Made by a program: the position numbers and the translations under genes
Notes under the pieces: model-generated
What the model was told of the DNA's origin: nothing
Seen by the model: only the letters and a program-made list of their open reading frames with translations
Database searches by the model: none
NCBI GenBank assembly: GCA_902768105.1
Contig: CACXJZ010000006.1
Span: 1-61,198 of the forward strand
Direction: 5' to 3'
Origin: an uncultured Prevotellaceae bacterium
GTDB lineage: Bacteria; Bacteroidota; Bacteroidia; Bacteroidales; Bacteroidaceae
DNA: 61,198 nt
Shown here: piece by piece, positions 33,871-42,623 of the stretch
Layout of the letters: the number at the start of each line of letters is the position of its first letter
Position numbering within the stretch: the first letter of the stretch is position 1

Positions 33871-35055
33871 TTATCTCTTCATTCCAATCTTGAGCATCAG
33901 GATGCGTCGCACGCTCTGGTTGATGCGCTCCTCGCTGAGGGTGCCGTCCTCGACAGCAGCGACAACGGCATCGAAGGCCTCGATGAAGTCGCGCGGACCG
34001 AGCACGATATCCACGCCTGCCCGTATGCTGCCCACAGCAGCTTCGGCGCTGGTGTAGTGCTGGGTGATGGCACCCATCTCCATGCCGTCGGTGATGATGA
34101 TGTTCTGGTAGCCCAGTTCACCGCGCAGCTTGTCTTGCAGGACGATGGACGACAGGGTGGAGGGGATGGTGGTGCCCGTGACGTTCGGCACGGCGATGTG
34201 GGCGGTCATCACCATCTGACAGCCCCACTGTATGCCGGCCTGGAAGGTGATCATCTCACACGCTTTCATCTCGTCCCAGGTCTTCAGCGACTGGGCGTAG
34301 CCCGTGTGCGTGTCGGCGGTGGTGTCACCGTGACCAGGGAAGTGCTTGATGCAGCCCGTGACGCCCGCATCCTTCAGTCCTTGCAGGTAGTTGACAACCA
34401 TCGGTGCAGCCACGTAGGGGTCATCGCTGAAGGCTCGCGGACCGATGACGATGTTCAGGGGATTGGTGTTCACGTCGGCCACGGGTGCAAAGTCGATGTC
34501 AAAGCCATAGCGGTGCAGGTAGGTGCCGATGGTATTGCCGCACTTGTAGGCGTTCTGCGGGTCGCCGGTGGCGCCGATGGCTGCCATCGACTCGTACTTC
34601 TTGACGTGGAAGTTCGGATTGTTGGCGATACGTGCCACGCGTCCGCCCTCCTCGTCGATGCAGAGCAGCGGACTGCCGTTGAGTGAGCGCACCTGCGGGA
34701 TGATACGTGCCAGCTGTGCCTCGTCCTCGATGTTCCATGCATACAGGATGATGCCGCCCACAGGATACTGGGCGTTCGTGCTCCTCATCTTCATGGTTAT
34801 TTCCTGAATCTTCAGGTTCGCCAGGTCGTCGAACGTGGTCCATTCAATCGAGGGGTCAAGCGACTCAATGCGGATGTAGAACATCTGGCCAACCTTCTCG
34901 CGCAGCGTCATCTTCCTCAGCATCTCCTCCACCTCGTCGGCGGGAGACGGATCTACGGAACTGTCGTCGTCGGTACACGAGGTCAGCACGGTGCCGCACA
35001 CGAAGATGATGGCACATACGTATAGTAAGAACTTTTCCTTGATGGTGGTGTTCAT
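33871..35055 (-). CDS. GH3 family lipoprotein, beta-N-acetylhexosaminidase/beta-glucosidase-like
   Basis: 394 residues. Lipoprotein signal with Cys27 (FVCGTVLTSC), then one GH3 TIM-barrel domain. Conserved sites: CIDEEGGRVAR; KHFPGHGDTTADTHTG, with the His of the Asp/His acid-base loop used by NagZ-like enzymes; and IITDGMEMGAI, containing the nucleophile Asp. There is no second (alpha/beta sandwich) domain, again as in NagZ. It hydrolyses a terminal beta-linked sugar at the cell surface or in the periplasm. Next to GH9, it may trim oligosaccharides from beta-glucan, though a peptidoglycan-type substrate cannot be excluded. It follows GH9 by 33 bases on the same strand. Confidence 0.88.
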   Translation of the reverse strand: MNTTIKEKFLLYVCAIIFVCGTVLTSCTDDDSSVDPSPADEVEEMLRKMTLREKVGQMFYIRIESLDPSIEWTTFDDLANLKIQEITMKMRSTNAQYPVGGIILYAWNIEDEAQLARIIPQVRSLNGSPLLCIDEEGGRVARIANNPNFHVKKYESMAAIGATGDPQNAYKCGNTIGTYLHRYGFDIDFAPVADVNTNPLNIVIGPRAFSDDPYVAAPMVVNYLQGLKDAGVTGCIKHFPGHGDTTADTHTGYAQSLKTWDEMKACEMITFQAGIQWGCQMVMTAHIAVPNVTGTTIPSTLSSIVLQDKLRGELGYQNIIITDGMEMGAITQHYTSAEAAVGSIRAGVDIVLGPRDFIEAFDAVVAAVEDGTLSEERINQSVRRILMLKIGMKR

Positions 35056-35088
35056 AAAGTGGTTTTTATCTATGTGAGATATTTTTTA

Positions 35089-36813
35089 TTACTCCACAGC
35101 GTCGAGCCAGCCGGCGAGGGCGACGAGGGCGGCAGTCCAGTTGATGGCAATCTCGTTGGAGGCGTACGACTGGAAGACATCGACGTAGGACTCGTCAGGC
35201 TCACGCGAGGGGTAGGTGACTCCTGCCTCGTGGCTGTCCTGCTGTCCGGGGTTGGGACCGCCTACGAGCATGCCGGGGAAGGGGTGGTCAACAGCGTCGG
35301 CCACAGAGAGGCGGTGATGGGGATCCTTGGAGCCCTTCGTGCCGAAGCCCGTGACGTAGCAGTAGCCCGTGGCATTGCGTCCGAGGATGTAGTCCATGTT
35401 GGCTTGGGCAGCGCGCAGGTAGCTCTGGTCGCCGGTGAGACGGTGGGCATAGAGCAGCACCATGCCGTTGACGCAGAACACCTCTGACAGACAGCCCCAG
35501 CCGAAGTCGCGGGCGCTATTGCCCGAGGGGGTGGCGAAGCCGCTGGCGGGCAGCTGAGCCATGAGTGTCTTGGCATAGGCCAAGAGCATGTCGCGACTGG
35601 CCTTGCCCAGCTCGTCGTCAGGACAGAGCAGCCAGTCGAGGGTGCCCAGCGAGCCGACGTTACCCCATGAAGGCAGTACGAACTGTGTGGGCATGACCTG
35701 CTTGGCGGCATCGTGGAAGAAGGGGTCTTCCGTGAGCAGGAACAGCTCGGTGGCTGCCCAGAAGCGCTCGTCGGTGGCATTGCCGTCACCGTACTCGCCG
35801 GTGTTGACGGCAGGCTCGAAGTGCTTGTTGTGCTCGTTCTGGTTGTAGAACGCGCTGGGGTGTTGCTCGGCCCAGTGGTAGGCGGCCAGTGCGGCTGCCT
35901 CGGCGTGGGCGGAGAAGTGGGGGTAGTCCTTGCTGTTTTTATAGATGCGTGCGGCCTGTGCCATGCAGGCGGCGAAGTCGTAGCTGGCGGTGACGCTCTT
36001 CTGTACGACGTAGCGCTGCTGACGGCAGTCGGTAGGCATGATCATTCCCTCGAAGTTGGGGGTGGTGAGCTTGTGATAGACACCGCCGTCATAGGGGTCC
36101 TGCATGGTGAGCATCCAGCGCAGGTTAAACATGAGCTCATCGAGCAGGTCGGGCGTCTGGTTGCCCTCTTCGGGGATGCGCACCTTCAGGGCGTCGTAGT
36201 AGGCGCGGTTCTGTTCGTAGGAGCAGAGCATGAGGCTGACGGAATAGGCGGAGTTGACGATGTACTTGTTGAAGTCGCCGGCATCGTACCAGCCCAGGGG
36301 CGAGGAGATGATGGTGCCGGCAGGACGTCCGGGAGACGCTGCCGAGGGGTGTATCATGACGTGGGTGTCAGGATGTCCCAGAGGGCGTGCAAACTCGTCG
36401 CCATACTGGGCGTCGATGGCTATGCCCGAGCGGTTGAGGTAGAAGGCACGGATGGCTCCCTGCGTGAGGGCGGTCAGCGCATGCTGCTTGATCTCGATGG
36501 GCATGGAGTAGCCCTTGCACTCGAGGGCGTAGCGTCCGGGCGTGGTGATATGGCTGAAATCGACGATGGCACGCTTCTTCTTCGACCAGGGTGACACGCC
36601 GACACGCACGAAGCGCGTCTTGCCGACCACCTTGCCAGTCTGCACGTTGCGCACGCTGAGGGTGACCTTCTTGCCACCGTTATCGACTACGGCAATCTTC
36701 TCCTGACTGGGAGAGAACGCCACTTGATTCACTCGGATGATGTTGTCGCCCTGGGCAAATGCTCCGATAGCGGTCAGCACGCCAAGCGACAGGGTTAATA
36801 GCACTTTCTTCAT
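35089..36813 (-). CDS. GH9 family endoglucanase-type glycoside hydrolase
   Basis: 574 residues. Signal peptide (MKKVLLTLSLGVLTAIGAFA), an N-terminal Ig-like CelD domain (about 22-110) and the GH9 (alpha/alpha)6 barrel. Catalytic-site motifs: GWYDAGDFNKYIVNSA with the Asp pair, DYILGRNATGYCYVTGFG, PHHRLS, and the C-terminal YASNEIAINW with the proton-donor Glu. Most members cut beta-1,4-glucan; a few are exo-acting. There is no carbohydrate-binding module, dockerin or type IX tail, so it may be periplasmic. Its ATG overlaps the CCA-adding enzyme stop (ATGA), so all three genes share a transcript. Confidence 0.92.
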   Translation of the reverse strand: MKKVLLTLSLGVLTAIGAFAQGDNIIRVNQVAFSPSQEKIAVVDNGGKKVTLSVRNVQTGKVVGKTRFVRVGVSPWSKKKRAIVDFSHITTPGRYALECKGYSMPIEIKQHALTALTQGAIRAFYLNRSGIAIDAQYGDEFARPLGHPDTHVMIHPSAASPGRPAGTIISSPLGWYDAGDFNKYIVNSAYSVSLMLCSYEQNRAYYDALKVRIPEEGNQTPDLLDELMFNLRWMLTMQDPYDGGVYHKLTTPNFEGMIMPTDCRQQRYVVQKSVTASYDFAACMAQAARIYKNSKDYPHFSAHAEAAALAAYHWAEQHPSAFYNQNEHNKHFEPAVNTGEYGDGNATDERFWAATELFLLTEDPFFHDAAKQVMPTQFVLPSWGNVGSLGTLDWLLCPDDELGKASRDMLLAYAKTLMAQLPASGFATPSGNSARDFGWGCLSEVFCVNGMVLLYAHRLTGDQSYLRAAQANMDYILGRNATGYCYVTGFGTKGSKDPHHRLSVADAVDHPFPGMLVGGPNPGQQDSHEAGVTYPSREPDESYVDVFQSYASNEIAINWTAALVALAGWLDAVE

Positions 36814-38354
36814 AGGTTTTTATTTAATAATAGTTGTTTTGCTTTTTCTTGGAGCAGTTGCATGAGCGGCTCACGCTCGTTGGGTACGCGGTTGTCGAGC
36901 ACGGCGTCCTTCAGCGTCTGCTTGAGGATGCCCACCTCGCGCGAGGGCTGCAGGTGGAATATCTCCATGATCTCGTTGCCGTCGATGACGGGCTGCAGCA
37001 GGCGCACGTAGTCTTTCTGCTTCAGGTCGGCCAGCTTCTCGCGTACCATGCGGAAGTTCTCGAGGAAGATTTTTTTCCGTACCTCGTTTTTACTGGTGAT
37101 GTCGGCCTCGCAGAGTGTCATCAGGTCGTCGATGTCCTCACCGGCATCGTTGAGCAGGCGACGGACGGCGGAGTCGGTCACTTCCTCGTCGGCAATGGCG
37201 ATGGGGCGCATGTGGAGATCCACCAGTTTCTGCACGTACTTCATCTTCGCATCGAGGGGCAGTGCCAGCCGACGGAAAATCTGCGGCACCATCTTCGCTC
37301 CCACGTAGTTATGGTTGTGAAACGTCCAGCCTGCCGTAGCGTCCCACCGTTTCGTCTTCGTCTTACCCACGTCGTGAAGCAGGGCGGCCCAGCGGAGCCA
37401 AAGGGCCCCCTCCATCCTCCCCCCATTAGGGGAGGCTTCTTGTGCGTCGGGTCTTCCCCCTACTTGGGGGGATAAGAGGGGGGCTGCTACATTCTCTAAA
37501 ACCTCCAGCGTATGGTAGAAATTATTTTTATGGGCGCGGCCGTTCTTCTTCTCCACGATATCGAGGGCAGCGAGTTCAGGAATGAGAATCTGCAGGAGTC
37601 CTGAGCGCTGCAGGTACTCGAAGCCGATGCTGGGGTGGGGAGCCATCATGATTTTGTTGAGTTCGACACCAATACGCTCTGCACTCACAATCTCAATGCG
37701 CGAAGCCATGCGTTCGAGTGCCTGAAACGTCTCGTCCTCAATCCGGAAATTCAGCTGTGTGGCAAAACGGATGCATCGCAGCATGCGCAATGGGTCATCG
37801 GAGAACGTGATGTCGGGCTCCAGCGGTGTGGCAATGATGCCGTCCTCGAGGTCGGCCAGTCCGTTGAACGGATCGACCAGCTCGCCGAACCGCTCCTTGT
37901 TCAGGCAGATGGCCATTGCGTTGATGGTGAAATCGCGACGGTTCTGGTCGTCCTCCAGCGTGCCGTCCTCCACGATGGGCTTGCGTGAGTCGTGGCTGTA
38001 GCTCTCCTTACGGGCACCTACAAACTCGATTTCTCTCTCCTCTCTTCTCTTTCCTTTTTCTTCTTTATACTTGACTTGTGCCGTACCGAAGTTGCGGAAG
38101 ACGGAGAGATGAGCCTTGCGTCCCAGTCTGCGCTTCAGCTCCTCGGCCACGAGAATGCCTACGCTGACAGGCTGTTCCCCTTTACCTACCACCACAACAT
38201 CGATGTCGTCGGACGGGCGTTCGAGGAAAATGTCACGCACGTAACCGCCTACCACATAGCACTCAAGTCCCAGGTGGTCAGCCGCTTCGCTTATCTGGTG
38301 GAATATCTCTTTGTCGAGTATCTCCGCCAGCTCTTCGTCGGAATACAACTTCAT
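36810..38354 (-). CDS. CCA tRNA nucleotidyltransferase (HD-domain type)
   Basis: 514 residues. It adds or repairs the 3' CCA end of tRNAs. N-terminal nucleotidyltransferase: VVGGYVRDIFLERPSDDID with the two catalytic Asp, then NRRDFTINAMA and the RNA-binding region (DPLRMLRCIRFATQL). A C-terminal HD phosphohydrolase domain follows (AALLHDVGKTKTKRWD). Residues about 290-317 (LLSPQVGGRPDAQEASPNGG) are a low-complexity in-frame insertion encoded by two DNA hairpins just before the HD motif, so the protein is longer than usual. It is a housekeeping gene at the head of a GH9/GH3 operon. Confidence 0.92.
   Translation of the reverse strand: MKLYSDEELAEILDKEIFHQISEAADHLGLECYVVGGYVRDIFLERPSDDIDVVVVGKGEQPVSVGILVAEELKRRLGRKAHLSVFRNFGTAQVKYKEEKGKRREEREIEFVGARKESYSHDSRKPIVEDGTLEDDQNRRDFTINAMAICLNKERFGELVDPFNGLADLEDGIIATPLEPDITFSDDPLRMLRCIRFATQLNFRIEDETFQALERMASRIEIVSAERIGVELNKIMMAPHPSIGFEYLQRSGLLQILIPELAALDIVEKKNGRAHKNNFYHTLEVLENVAAPLLSPQVGGRPDAQEASPNGGRMEGALWLRWAALLHDVGKTKTKRWDATAGWTFHNHNYVGAKMVPQIFRRLALPLDAKMKYVQKLVDLHMRPIAIADEEVTDSAVRRLLNDAGEDIDDLMTLCEADITSKNEVRKKIFLENFRMVREKLADLKQKDYVRLLQPVIDGNEIMEIFHLQPSREVGILKQTLKDAVLDNRVPNEREPLMQLLQEKAKQLLLNKNL
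37405..37487. repeat. Double-hairpin repeat element inserted in frame in the CCA gene
   Basis: Contains CCTCCCC/GGGGAGG around a short loop (37417-37436) and CCCCC/GGGGG around TACTT (about 37456-37470). This G/C-hairpin type is common between genes in Bacteroidetes. Here it is open in the reading frame and interrupts a conserved domain at a loop. Confidence 0.7.
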
Positions 38355-38362
38355 TTCGACTG

Positions 38363-38370
38363 CAAAGATA
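38363..38370 (-). promoter_or_regulatory. -7 element of the CCA/GH9/GH3 operon promoter
   Basis: The minus strand reads TATCTTTG, 8 bases upstream of the CCA gene ATG, so the leader would be about 5 bases. No clear -33 element. Confidence 0.55.
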
Positions 38371-38381
38371 ATTAAAATTAG

Positions 38382-38425
38382 TGAAGAGTGAAGAGTGAAG
38401 AGTGAAGAATTTGCTGCCGCTTAAC
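38382..38425. repeat. Intergenic GAAGAGTGA repeat, copy 2
   Basis: Three to four GTGAAGA heptads and the same 27-base end as at 1171-1197. It is followed by a TTTTTACATTTTT-type run up to the lipoprotein promoter. It lies between divergent promoters. Confidence 0.8.
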
Positions 38426-38467
38426 CATTTTTACATTTTTTCATTTTTACATTTTTGCATTTTTCAT

Positions 38468-38475
38468 TACTTTTG
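38468..38475 (+). promoter_or_regulatory. -7 element of the lipoprotein gene promoter
   Basis: TACTTTTG followed by CAGC; the lipoprotein ATG is 8 bases beyond, so the leader is about 5 bases. Confidence 0.55.
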
Positions 38476-38483
38476 CAGCCGAA

Positions 38484-38837
38484 ATGAAGAAACTGACAAT
38501 CGTATTACTGGCAGGCATGCTGATGGTGGCAGGCTGCAAGGACAGGAAGAGTGAGAAAATGTCGCAGGCCGAGGCCTTGCGCGAAGAGGCGCGTGCGGAG
38601 TTCCTGGACTCTGCGCTGCAGCAGGTGCAGCAGGAATTGGCACAGACGGACTCGCTGCTGGAGGAGATGAAACGGCTGCACGACAAGCTGCAGGGCGACA
38701 TCAAGACCAAACCCTACAGCAAACAGCTGGAGTACGACCTGACGGAGACCAGACGGCTCAGAGACTCGCTGCAGGTAGAGTTTGACACGCAGTGTGCAAA
38801 GATAAAGTACCTGCACAGGAAACAAAAGCAGCCGTAA
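38484..38837 (+). CDS. Small coiled-coil lipoprotein, unknown function
   Basis: 117 residues. Lipoprotein signal (MKKLTIVLLAGMLMVAGC), then an almost wholly helical, charged sequence rich in Glu, Gln, Leu and Arg (EEARAEFLDSALQQVQQEL, TETRRLRDSLQVEFDTQC) that should form a coiled coil. No enzyme motif. It is followed closely by the DUF1599 gene, which has its own promoter. It may act as an envelope spacer or assembly factor, but that is a guess. Confidence 0.75.
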   Translation: MKKLTIVLLAGMLMVAGCKDRKSEKMSQAEALREEARAEFLDSALQQVQQELAQTDSLLEEMKRLHDKLQGDIKTKPYSKQLEYDLTETRRLRDSLQVEFDTQCAKIKYLHRKQKQP

Positions 38838-38863
38838 AATTTGCATATTTCATAGAAAATAAG

Positions 38864-38871
38864 TAATTTTG
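38864..38871 (+). promoter_or_regulatory. -7 element of the DUF1599 gene promoter
   Basis: TAATTTTG followed by CAGC; the ATG is 8 bases downstream, leaving a leader of about 5 bases. Confidence 0.55.
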
Positions 38872-38879
38872 CAGCCGTT

Positions 38880-39428
38880 ATGGCAATAGACAACAACAAA
38901 ACCAACGCTCAGTTTGAGCAAACCGTCGCTGAATGTCGTGCGCTGTTCGAGAAGAAACTGCATGACTACGGAGCCTCTTGGCGCATACTGCGTCCGACGG
39001 CGCTGACGGATCAGCTCTTCATCAAAGCCAAGCGCATACGTTCGCTGGAAATCAAGAAAGAGTCGCTGGTGGGCGAGGGCATCAGACCCGAGTTCATTGC
39101 ACTCATTAACTACGGCATCGTGGGACTGATTCAGTTGAGCAAGGGCTTTGCCGACGCGGTGGATATCAGCAACGAACAGGCAATGGTGCTCTACGACCAA
39201 TATGCGAAGGAAGCGCTGGAGCTGATGAAACGCAAGAACCACGACTACGACGAGGCGTGGCGCTCAATGCGTGTGAGCAGCTACACAGACCTGATACTGA
39301 CCAAGATACAGCGAATCAAGGAGATTGAGGACCTGGACGGACAGACGCTGGTGAGCGAAGGCATTGATGCCAACTACATGGACATCATCAACTATGCCGT
39401 GTTCGGAGTGATTAAGCTTTCGGAGTAA
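38880..39428 (+). CDS. DUF1599 protein, two tandem domains
   Basis: 182 residues made of two similar halves: KKLHDYGASWRILRPTALTD ... INYGIVGLIQLSKG and KNHDYDEAWRSMRVSSYTD ... INYAVFGVIKLSE. The (H)DY-x-x-(S/A)WR motif in each half is the family signature. The biochemical role is not established as far as I know; a link to nucleotide modification has been proposed for the family. It precedes the DoxX, TIM, SPOR and FolE genes, an order I recall from other Bacteroidales. Confidence 0.85.
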   Translation: MAIDNNKTNAQFEQTVAECRALFEKKLHDYGASWRILRPTALTDQLFIKAKRIRSLEIKKESLVGEGIRPEFIALINYGIVGLIQLSKGFADAVDISNEQAMVLYDQYAKEALELMKRKNHDYDEAWRSMRVSSYTDLILTKIQRIKEIEDLDGQTLVSEGIDANYMDIINYAVFGVIKLSE

Positions 39429-39429
39429 A

Positions 39430-39462
39430 GTTTATTGGTTATTGGTTAATGGTTATTGGTTA
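39430..39462. repeat. TTATTGG intergenic tandem repeat
   Basis: Heptad-like units (TTATTGG, with TTAATGG variants) fill the gap between the DUF1599 and DoxX genes. Similar short-period runs with other units occur at 25272-25310, 38426-38466, 48980-49010 and 52812-52845. Confidence 0.7.
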
Positions 39463-39466
39463 AAAG

Positions 39467-41413
39467 ATGATGAGGAGGGTTCTGGTCAATGTCTGTAGGA
39501 TTGTGCTGGCAGTGACGTTCGTCCTGTCAGGATTTGTCAAGGCCGTTGACCCACTGGGCACGCAATACAAGCTGCACGACTACCTCGCCGCTATGGGCGT
39601 AGGGTCGTTGGTGCCCGACTTCGTCACATTGGTAGGGGCTGTGCTACTGGCAGCCGTAGAGTTCTGTCTGGGTGTGCTCCTGCTGTTTGCCATTCGCAGA
39701 AGAATGACGTCGCGCCTGATTCTGATACTGATGAGTATCATGACGGCGCTGACCGTATGGATATACATTGCTGACCCCGTGAGCGACTGCGGTTGCTTTG
39801 GTGACGCCCTGGTGCTGACCAACGGTGAGACGCTGCTGAAGAACATCGTGCTGCTGGCATGCAGCGTGGTCATCTGGAAATGGCCGCTGGAGATGGTGAG
39901 GTTCATCTCGCACACCAACCAGTGGATTATCTCCAACTACACGGCGCTCTTTATCCTCTTCGTTGCAGGATATGCGCTGTACGACCTGCCGCAGTTTGAC
40001 TTCCGGCCTTACCATGTGGGCACGAATCTCAGAGAGGGGTGGCAGAAGATGATGGAGGGTGAGGAGTCGCCCTATTCCGAGTTCTTTATAGAAAGCCTGG
40101 AAGACGGCGAGGACGTCACGGAGGAGATCCTGAACGATGAAGGCTACACCTTCCTGCTCGTCTCGCCACATCTGGAGAATGCGGACGACTCGCAGCTCGA
40201 CCTCATCAATCAGGCATACGAATATGCCGAGGACAACGGTTACACGTTCTACTGCCTGACAGCCAGCGGAGAGAAGGGCATCAGCCGGTGGCGTGACATT
40301 ACGGGAGCCGAGTATCCGTTTGCACAGACGGACGAGACAACGCTGAAGACCATCATACGCAGCAATCCGGGACTGCTCCTGCTGAAGGATGGCATCGTCA
40401 TCCGCAAATGGAGTCACAACCGCCTGCCTGACGAGTATGCGCTGAACAAACCGCTCGGACAGATAGAACTGGGTCAGATGCCTGAAGACTCTGTGCCGAA
40501 GAAGATACTGACCATCTTGCTGTGGTACGTGTTGCCGCTGTTGCTGCTGACCGTTGCAGACCGCCTGCTGGCGTGGACGCGATGGGTAAAGAGGAAAAAA
40601 GAGAAAGAGACAGAAAACATTAGTAAACCAATTAATAATAAAGAAAAAGACATGAGAAAGAAAATTGTTGCAGGTAACTGGAAAATGAACATGAACCTGC
40701 AGGACGGTATCGCTCTGGCTAAGGAGCTCAACGAGACACTCAAGGCTGACAAGCCCAACTGTGGTGTGGTTATCTGCACCCCGTTCATTCACCTGGCAAG
40801 CATTGCCCAGTTCCTCGATCAGGACATCATCGGTCTAGGTGCTGAGAACTGCGCCGACAAGGAGAAGGGTGCTTTCACGGGTGAGGTAAGTGCTGAGATG
40901 GTCAAGAGCACTGGTGCACAGTATGTTATTCTGGGTCACTCTGAGCGTCGTGAGTATTACAAGGAGACTCCTGAAATCCTGAAGGAGAAGGTGCTGCTGG
41001 CACAGAAGAACGACCTGAAGGTTATCTTCTGCATCGGTGAGAGCCTCGAAGAGCGTGAGGCCGGCAAGCAGAACGAGGTGGTAAAGGCAGAGCTCGAGGG
41101 CAGCGTCTTCAACCTCTCGGAGGAGGACTTCCGCAAGATTGTCATTGCCTACGAACCCATCTGGGCCATTGGTACAGGCAAGACCGCTACTGCTGAGCAG
41201 GCAGAGGAGATCCACGCATACATCCGCAGCATCATTGCTGAGAAGTACGGACAGGCAGTAGCTGACGACACCACCATTCTCTATGGTGGAAGCTGCAAGG
41301 CCAGCAACGCTCCTGAGCTGTTTGCAAAGCCCGACATCGACGGTGGACTTATTGGCGGTGCAAGCCTCAAGGCTGCCGACTTCAAGGGAATCATCGATGC
41401 ATGGAAAAAGTAA
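39467..41413 (+). CDS. DoxX/MauE-like membrane protein reading through into triosephosphate isomerase
   Basis: The open frame is 648 residues. Residues 1-160 hold about four membrane helices and the motif [12 protein letters not shown], seen in MauE/DoxX redox-associated proteins. Residues about 190-350 are soluble and resemble a thioredoxin-like extension (BT_3928 type). A charged tail ([14 protein letters not shown]) then runs in frame into a full triosephosphate isomerase from residue 396. The bases just before the isomerase ATG contain several stops (TAG TAA ... TAA TAA TAA) in another frame, reached by a -1 shift at the A6 run 40595-40600. So the fusion is probably recent, a sequencing indel, or bypassed by slippage. 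Two separate proteins is the likely functional state. Confidence 0.75.
   Translation: MMRRVLVNVCRIVLAVTFVLSGFVKAVDPLGTQYKLHDYLAAMGVGSLVPDFVTLVGAVLLAAVEFCLGVLLLFAIRRRMTSRLILILMSIMTALTVWIYIADPVSDCGCFGDALVLTNGETLLKNIVLLACSVVIWKWPLEMVRFISHTNQWIISNYTALFILFVAGYALYDLPQFDFRPYHVGTNLREGWQKMMEGEESPYSEFFIESLEDGEDVTEEILNDEGYTFLLVSPHLENADDSQLDLINQAYEYAEDNGYTFYCLTASGEKGISRWRDITGAEYPFAQTDETTLKTIIRSNPGLLLLKDGIVIRKWSHNRLPDEYALNKPLGQIELGQMPEDSVPKKILTILLWYVLPLLLLTVADRLLAWTRWVKRKKEKETENISKPINNKEKDMRKKIVAGNWKMNMNLQDGIALAKELNETLKADKPNCGVVICTPFIHLASIAQFLDQDIIGLGAENCADKEKGAFTGEVSAEMVKSTGAQYVILGHSERREYYKETPEILKEKVLLAQKNDLKVIFCIGESLEEREAGKQNEVVKAELEGSVFNLSEEDFRKIVIAYEPIWAIGTGKTATAEQAEEIHAYIRSIIAEKYGQAVADDTTILYGGSCKASNAPELFAKPDIDGGLIGGASLKAADFKGIIDAWKK
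40652..41413 (+). CDS. tpiA: Triosephosphate isomerase
   Basis: 253 residues from the internal ATG at 40652, the normal family length. It interconverts dihydroxyacetone phosphate and glyceraldehyde 3-phosphate in glycolysis. Catalytic residues: Lys in GNWKMN, His in LGHSERR, Glu in [11 protein letters not shown]; phosphate loop [10 protein letters not shown] and IGGASL. An A-rich stretch (AAAGAAAAAGAC) precedes the ATG, as for many Bacteroidetes starts. It overlaps the longer fused frame described for 39467-41413. Confidence 0.9.
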   Translation: MRKKIVAGNWKMNMNLQDGIALAKELNETLKADKPNCGVVICTPFIHLASIAQFLDQDIIGLGAENCADKEKGAFTGEVSAEMVKSTGAQYVILGHSERREYYKETPEILKEKVLLAQKNDLKVIFCIGESLEEREAGKQNEVVKAELEGSVFNLSEEDFRKIVIAYEPIWAIGTGKTATAEQAEEIHAYIRSIIAEKYGQAVADDTTILYGGSCKASNAPELFAKPDIDGGLIGGASLKAADFKGIIDAWKK

Positions 41414-41414
41414 A

Positions 41415-41978
41415 ATGAAGCGAACATTCATCATAGCAATTCTTGTCCTCTGCTGCCTCACGGCGGCAGAGGCGCAGAATTTTCTCGATCGTCTGCAGAC
41501 AAACGTCGAGGGACAGGGTAGGGTGACTGTACGTCAGGACTCATCCATCAACCAGTTGGTGCTTGACCCGCAGGCTACGCAGAAACCTGAGGACCGCAGA
41601 CCACAGGCCACACATACGCCTGGGAACACGACGACCACAGCGACGACAACGACACCCCCGACGAGACAGCACGTCACCACAGGCAATGACTCGACGACCA
41701 CCACGACGACGGTTACTCCGCCGCGTTCACGTCACGGAGGAGCCTACAGGATACAGGCCTTTGCAGGAGGCAATAGCCGTGAGGACCGTAAGAAGGCCGA
41801 GCGCATTGCTGCCAGCATCCGTGCCAAGTATCCCAATGTGAATGTGTCGGCACACTTCTATGCCCCGCGCTGGATCTGTCATGTGGGCAACTACCGTACC
41901 CGTGAAGATGCGGAGTCGATGCTTCAGGCCATCAAGGGCATGGGATACAGTCAGGCGCTCATCGTCAGGACAAGGTAA
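41415..41978 (+). CDS. SPOR-domain envelope protein
   Basis: 187 residues from the ATG at 41415, one base after the isomerase stop. Signal peptide MKRTFIIAILVLCCLTAAEA, a Thr/Pro-rich spacer (TTTTATTTTPPTRQ) and a C-terminal SPOR domain (about 110-187; YRIQAFAGG, YAPRWICHVGNYRTREDAE). SPOR domains bind peptidoglycan lacking stem peptides and often localise to septa. The low-complexity spacer probably crosses part of the periplasm. Confidence 0.88.
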   Translation: MKRTFIIAILVLCCLTAAEAQNFLDRLQTNVEGQGRVTVRQDSSINQLVLDPQATQKPEDRRPQATHTPGNTTTTATTTTPPTRQHVTTGNDSTTTTTTVTPPRSRHGGAYRIQAFAGGNSREDRKKAERIAASIRAKYPNVNVSAHFYAPRWICHVGNYRTREDAESMLQAIKGMGYSQALIVRTR

Positions 41979-42002
41979 CACACGCAACACAACCATACGC
42001 TT

Positions 42003-42611
42003 ATGAAAGTAGAACCCGATGCACAATTGACAGACAACGTCGCCACCCGCGAAGGACTGGATGAGTTGGCGTTACATTATCAGGACATCATACGGCTCCT
42101 GGGTGAAGACCCCACACGCGAAGGACTCCTCAAGACACCCATGCGCGTAGCTAAGGCCATGCAGGTGCTGACACGCGGCTACGATATGGATGCCCATAAG
42201 GTGCTGACTGACGCCCTGTTCAAGGAAGACTATTCGCAGATGGTCATTGTCAAGGACATCGACTTCTTCTCTCTCTGCGAACACCACATGCTGCCCTTCT
42301 ACGGAAAGGTGCACGTGGCTTACATACCCAACGGCTACATTACGGGTCTCTCGAAGATTGCGCGTGTAGTCGATATATACTCACATCGTCTGCAGGTACA
42401 GGAACGTATGACGCTGCAAATCAAGGAGTGCATTCAGCAGACCTTGCATCCGCTTGGTGTGATGGTCGTGGTTGAGGCCCGTCACATGTGTATGCAGATG
42501 CGAGGGGTAGAAAAACAGAACTCCATTACCACAACCAGTGACTTCAGCGGAGCCTTCAATCAGGCGAAGACCCGTCAGGAATTCATGAATCTTATCCATA
42601 ACAAATCATAA
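42003..42611 (+). CDS. folE: GTP cyclohydrolase I
   Basis: 202 residues. It converts GTP to 7,8-dihydroneopterin triphosphate, the first step to folate. Zinc/active-site motifs: [40 protein letters not shown], and [15 protein letters not shown], containing the second zinc Cys. The length is standard. It follows the SPOR gene by 24 bases and is probably part of the same transcript. Confidence 0.96.
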   Translation: MKVEPDAQLTDNVATREGLDELALHYQDIIRLLGEDPTREGLLKTPMRVAKAMQVLTRGYDMDAHKVLTDALFKEDYSQMVIVKDIDFFSLCEHHMLPFYGKVHVAYIPNGYITGLSKIARVVDIYSHRLQVQERMTLQIKECIQQTLHPLGVMVVVEARHMCMQMRGVEKQNSITTTSDFSGAFNQAKTRQEFMNLIHNKS

Positions 42612-42623
42612 ACTTTTATAATC

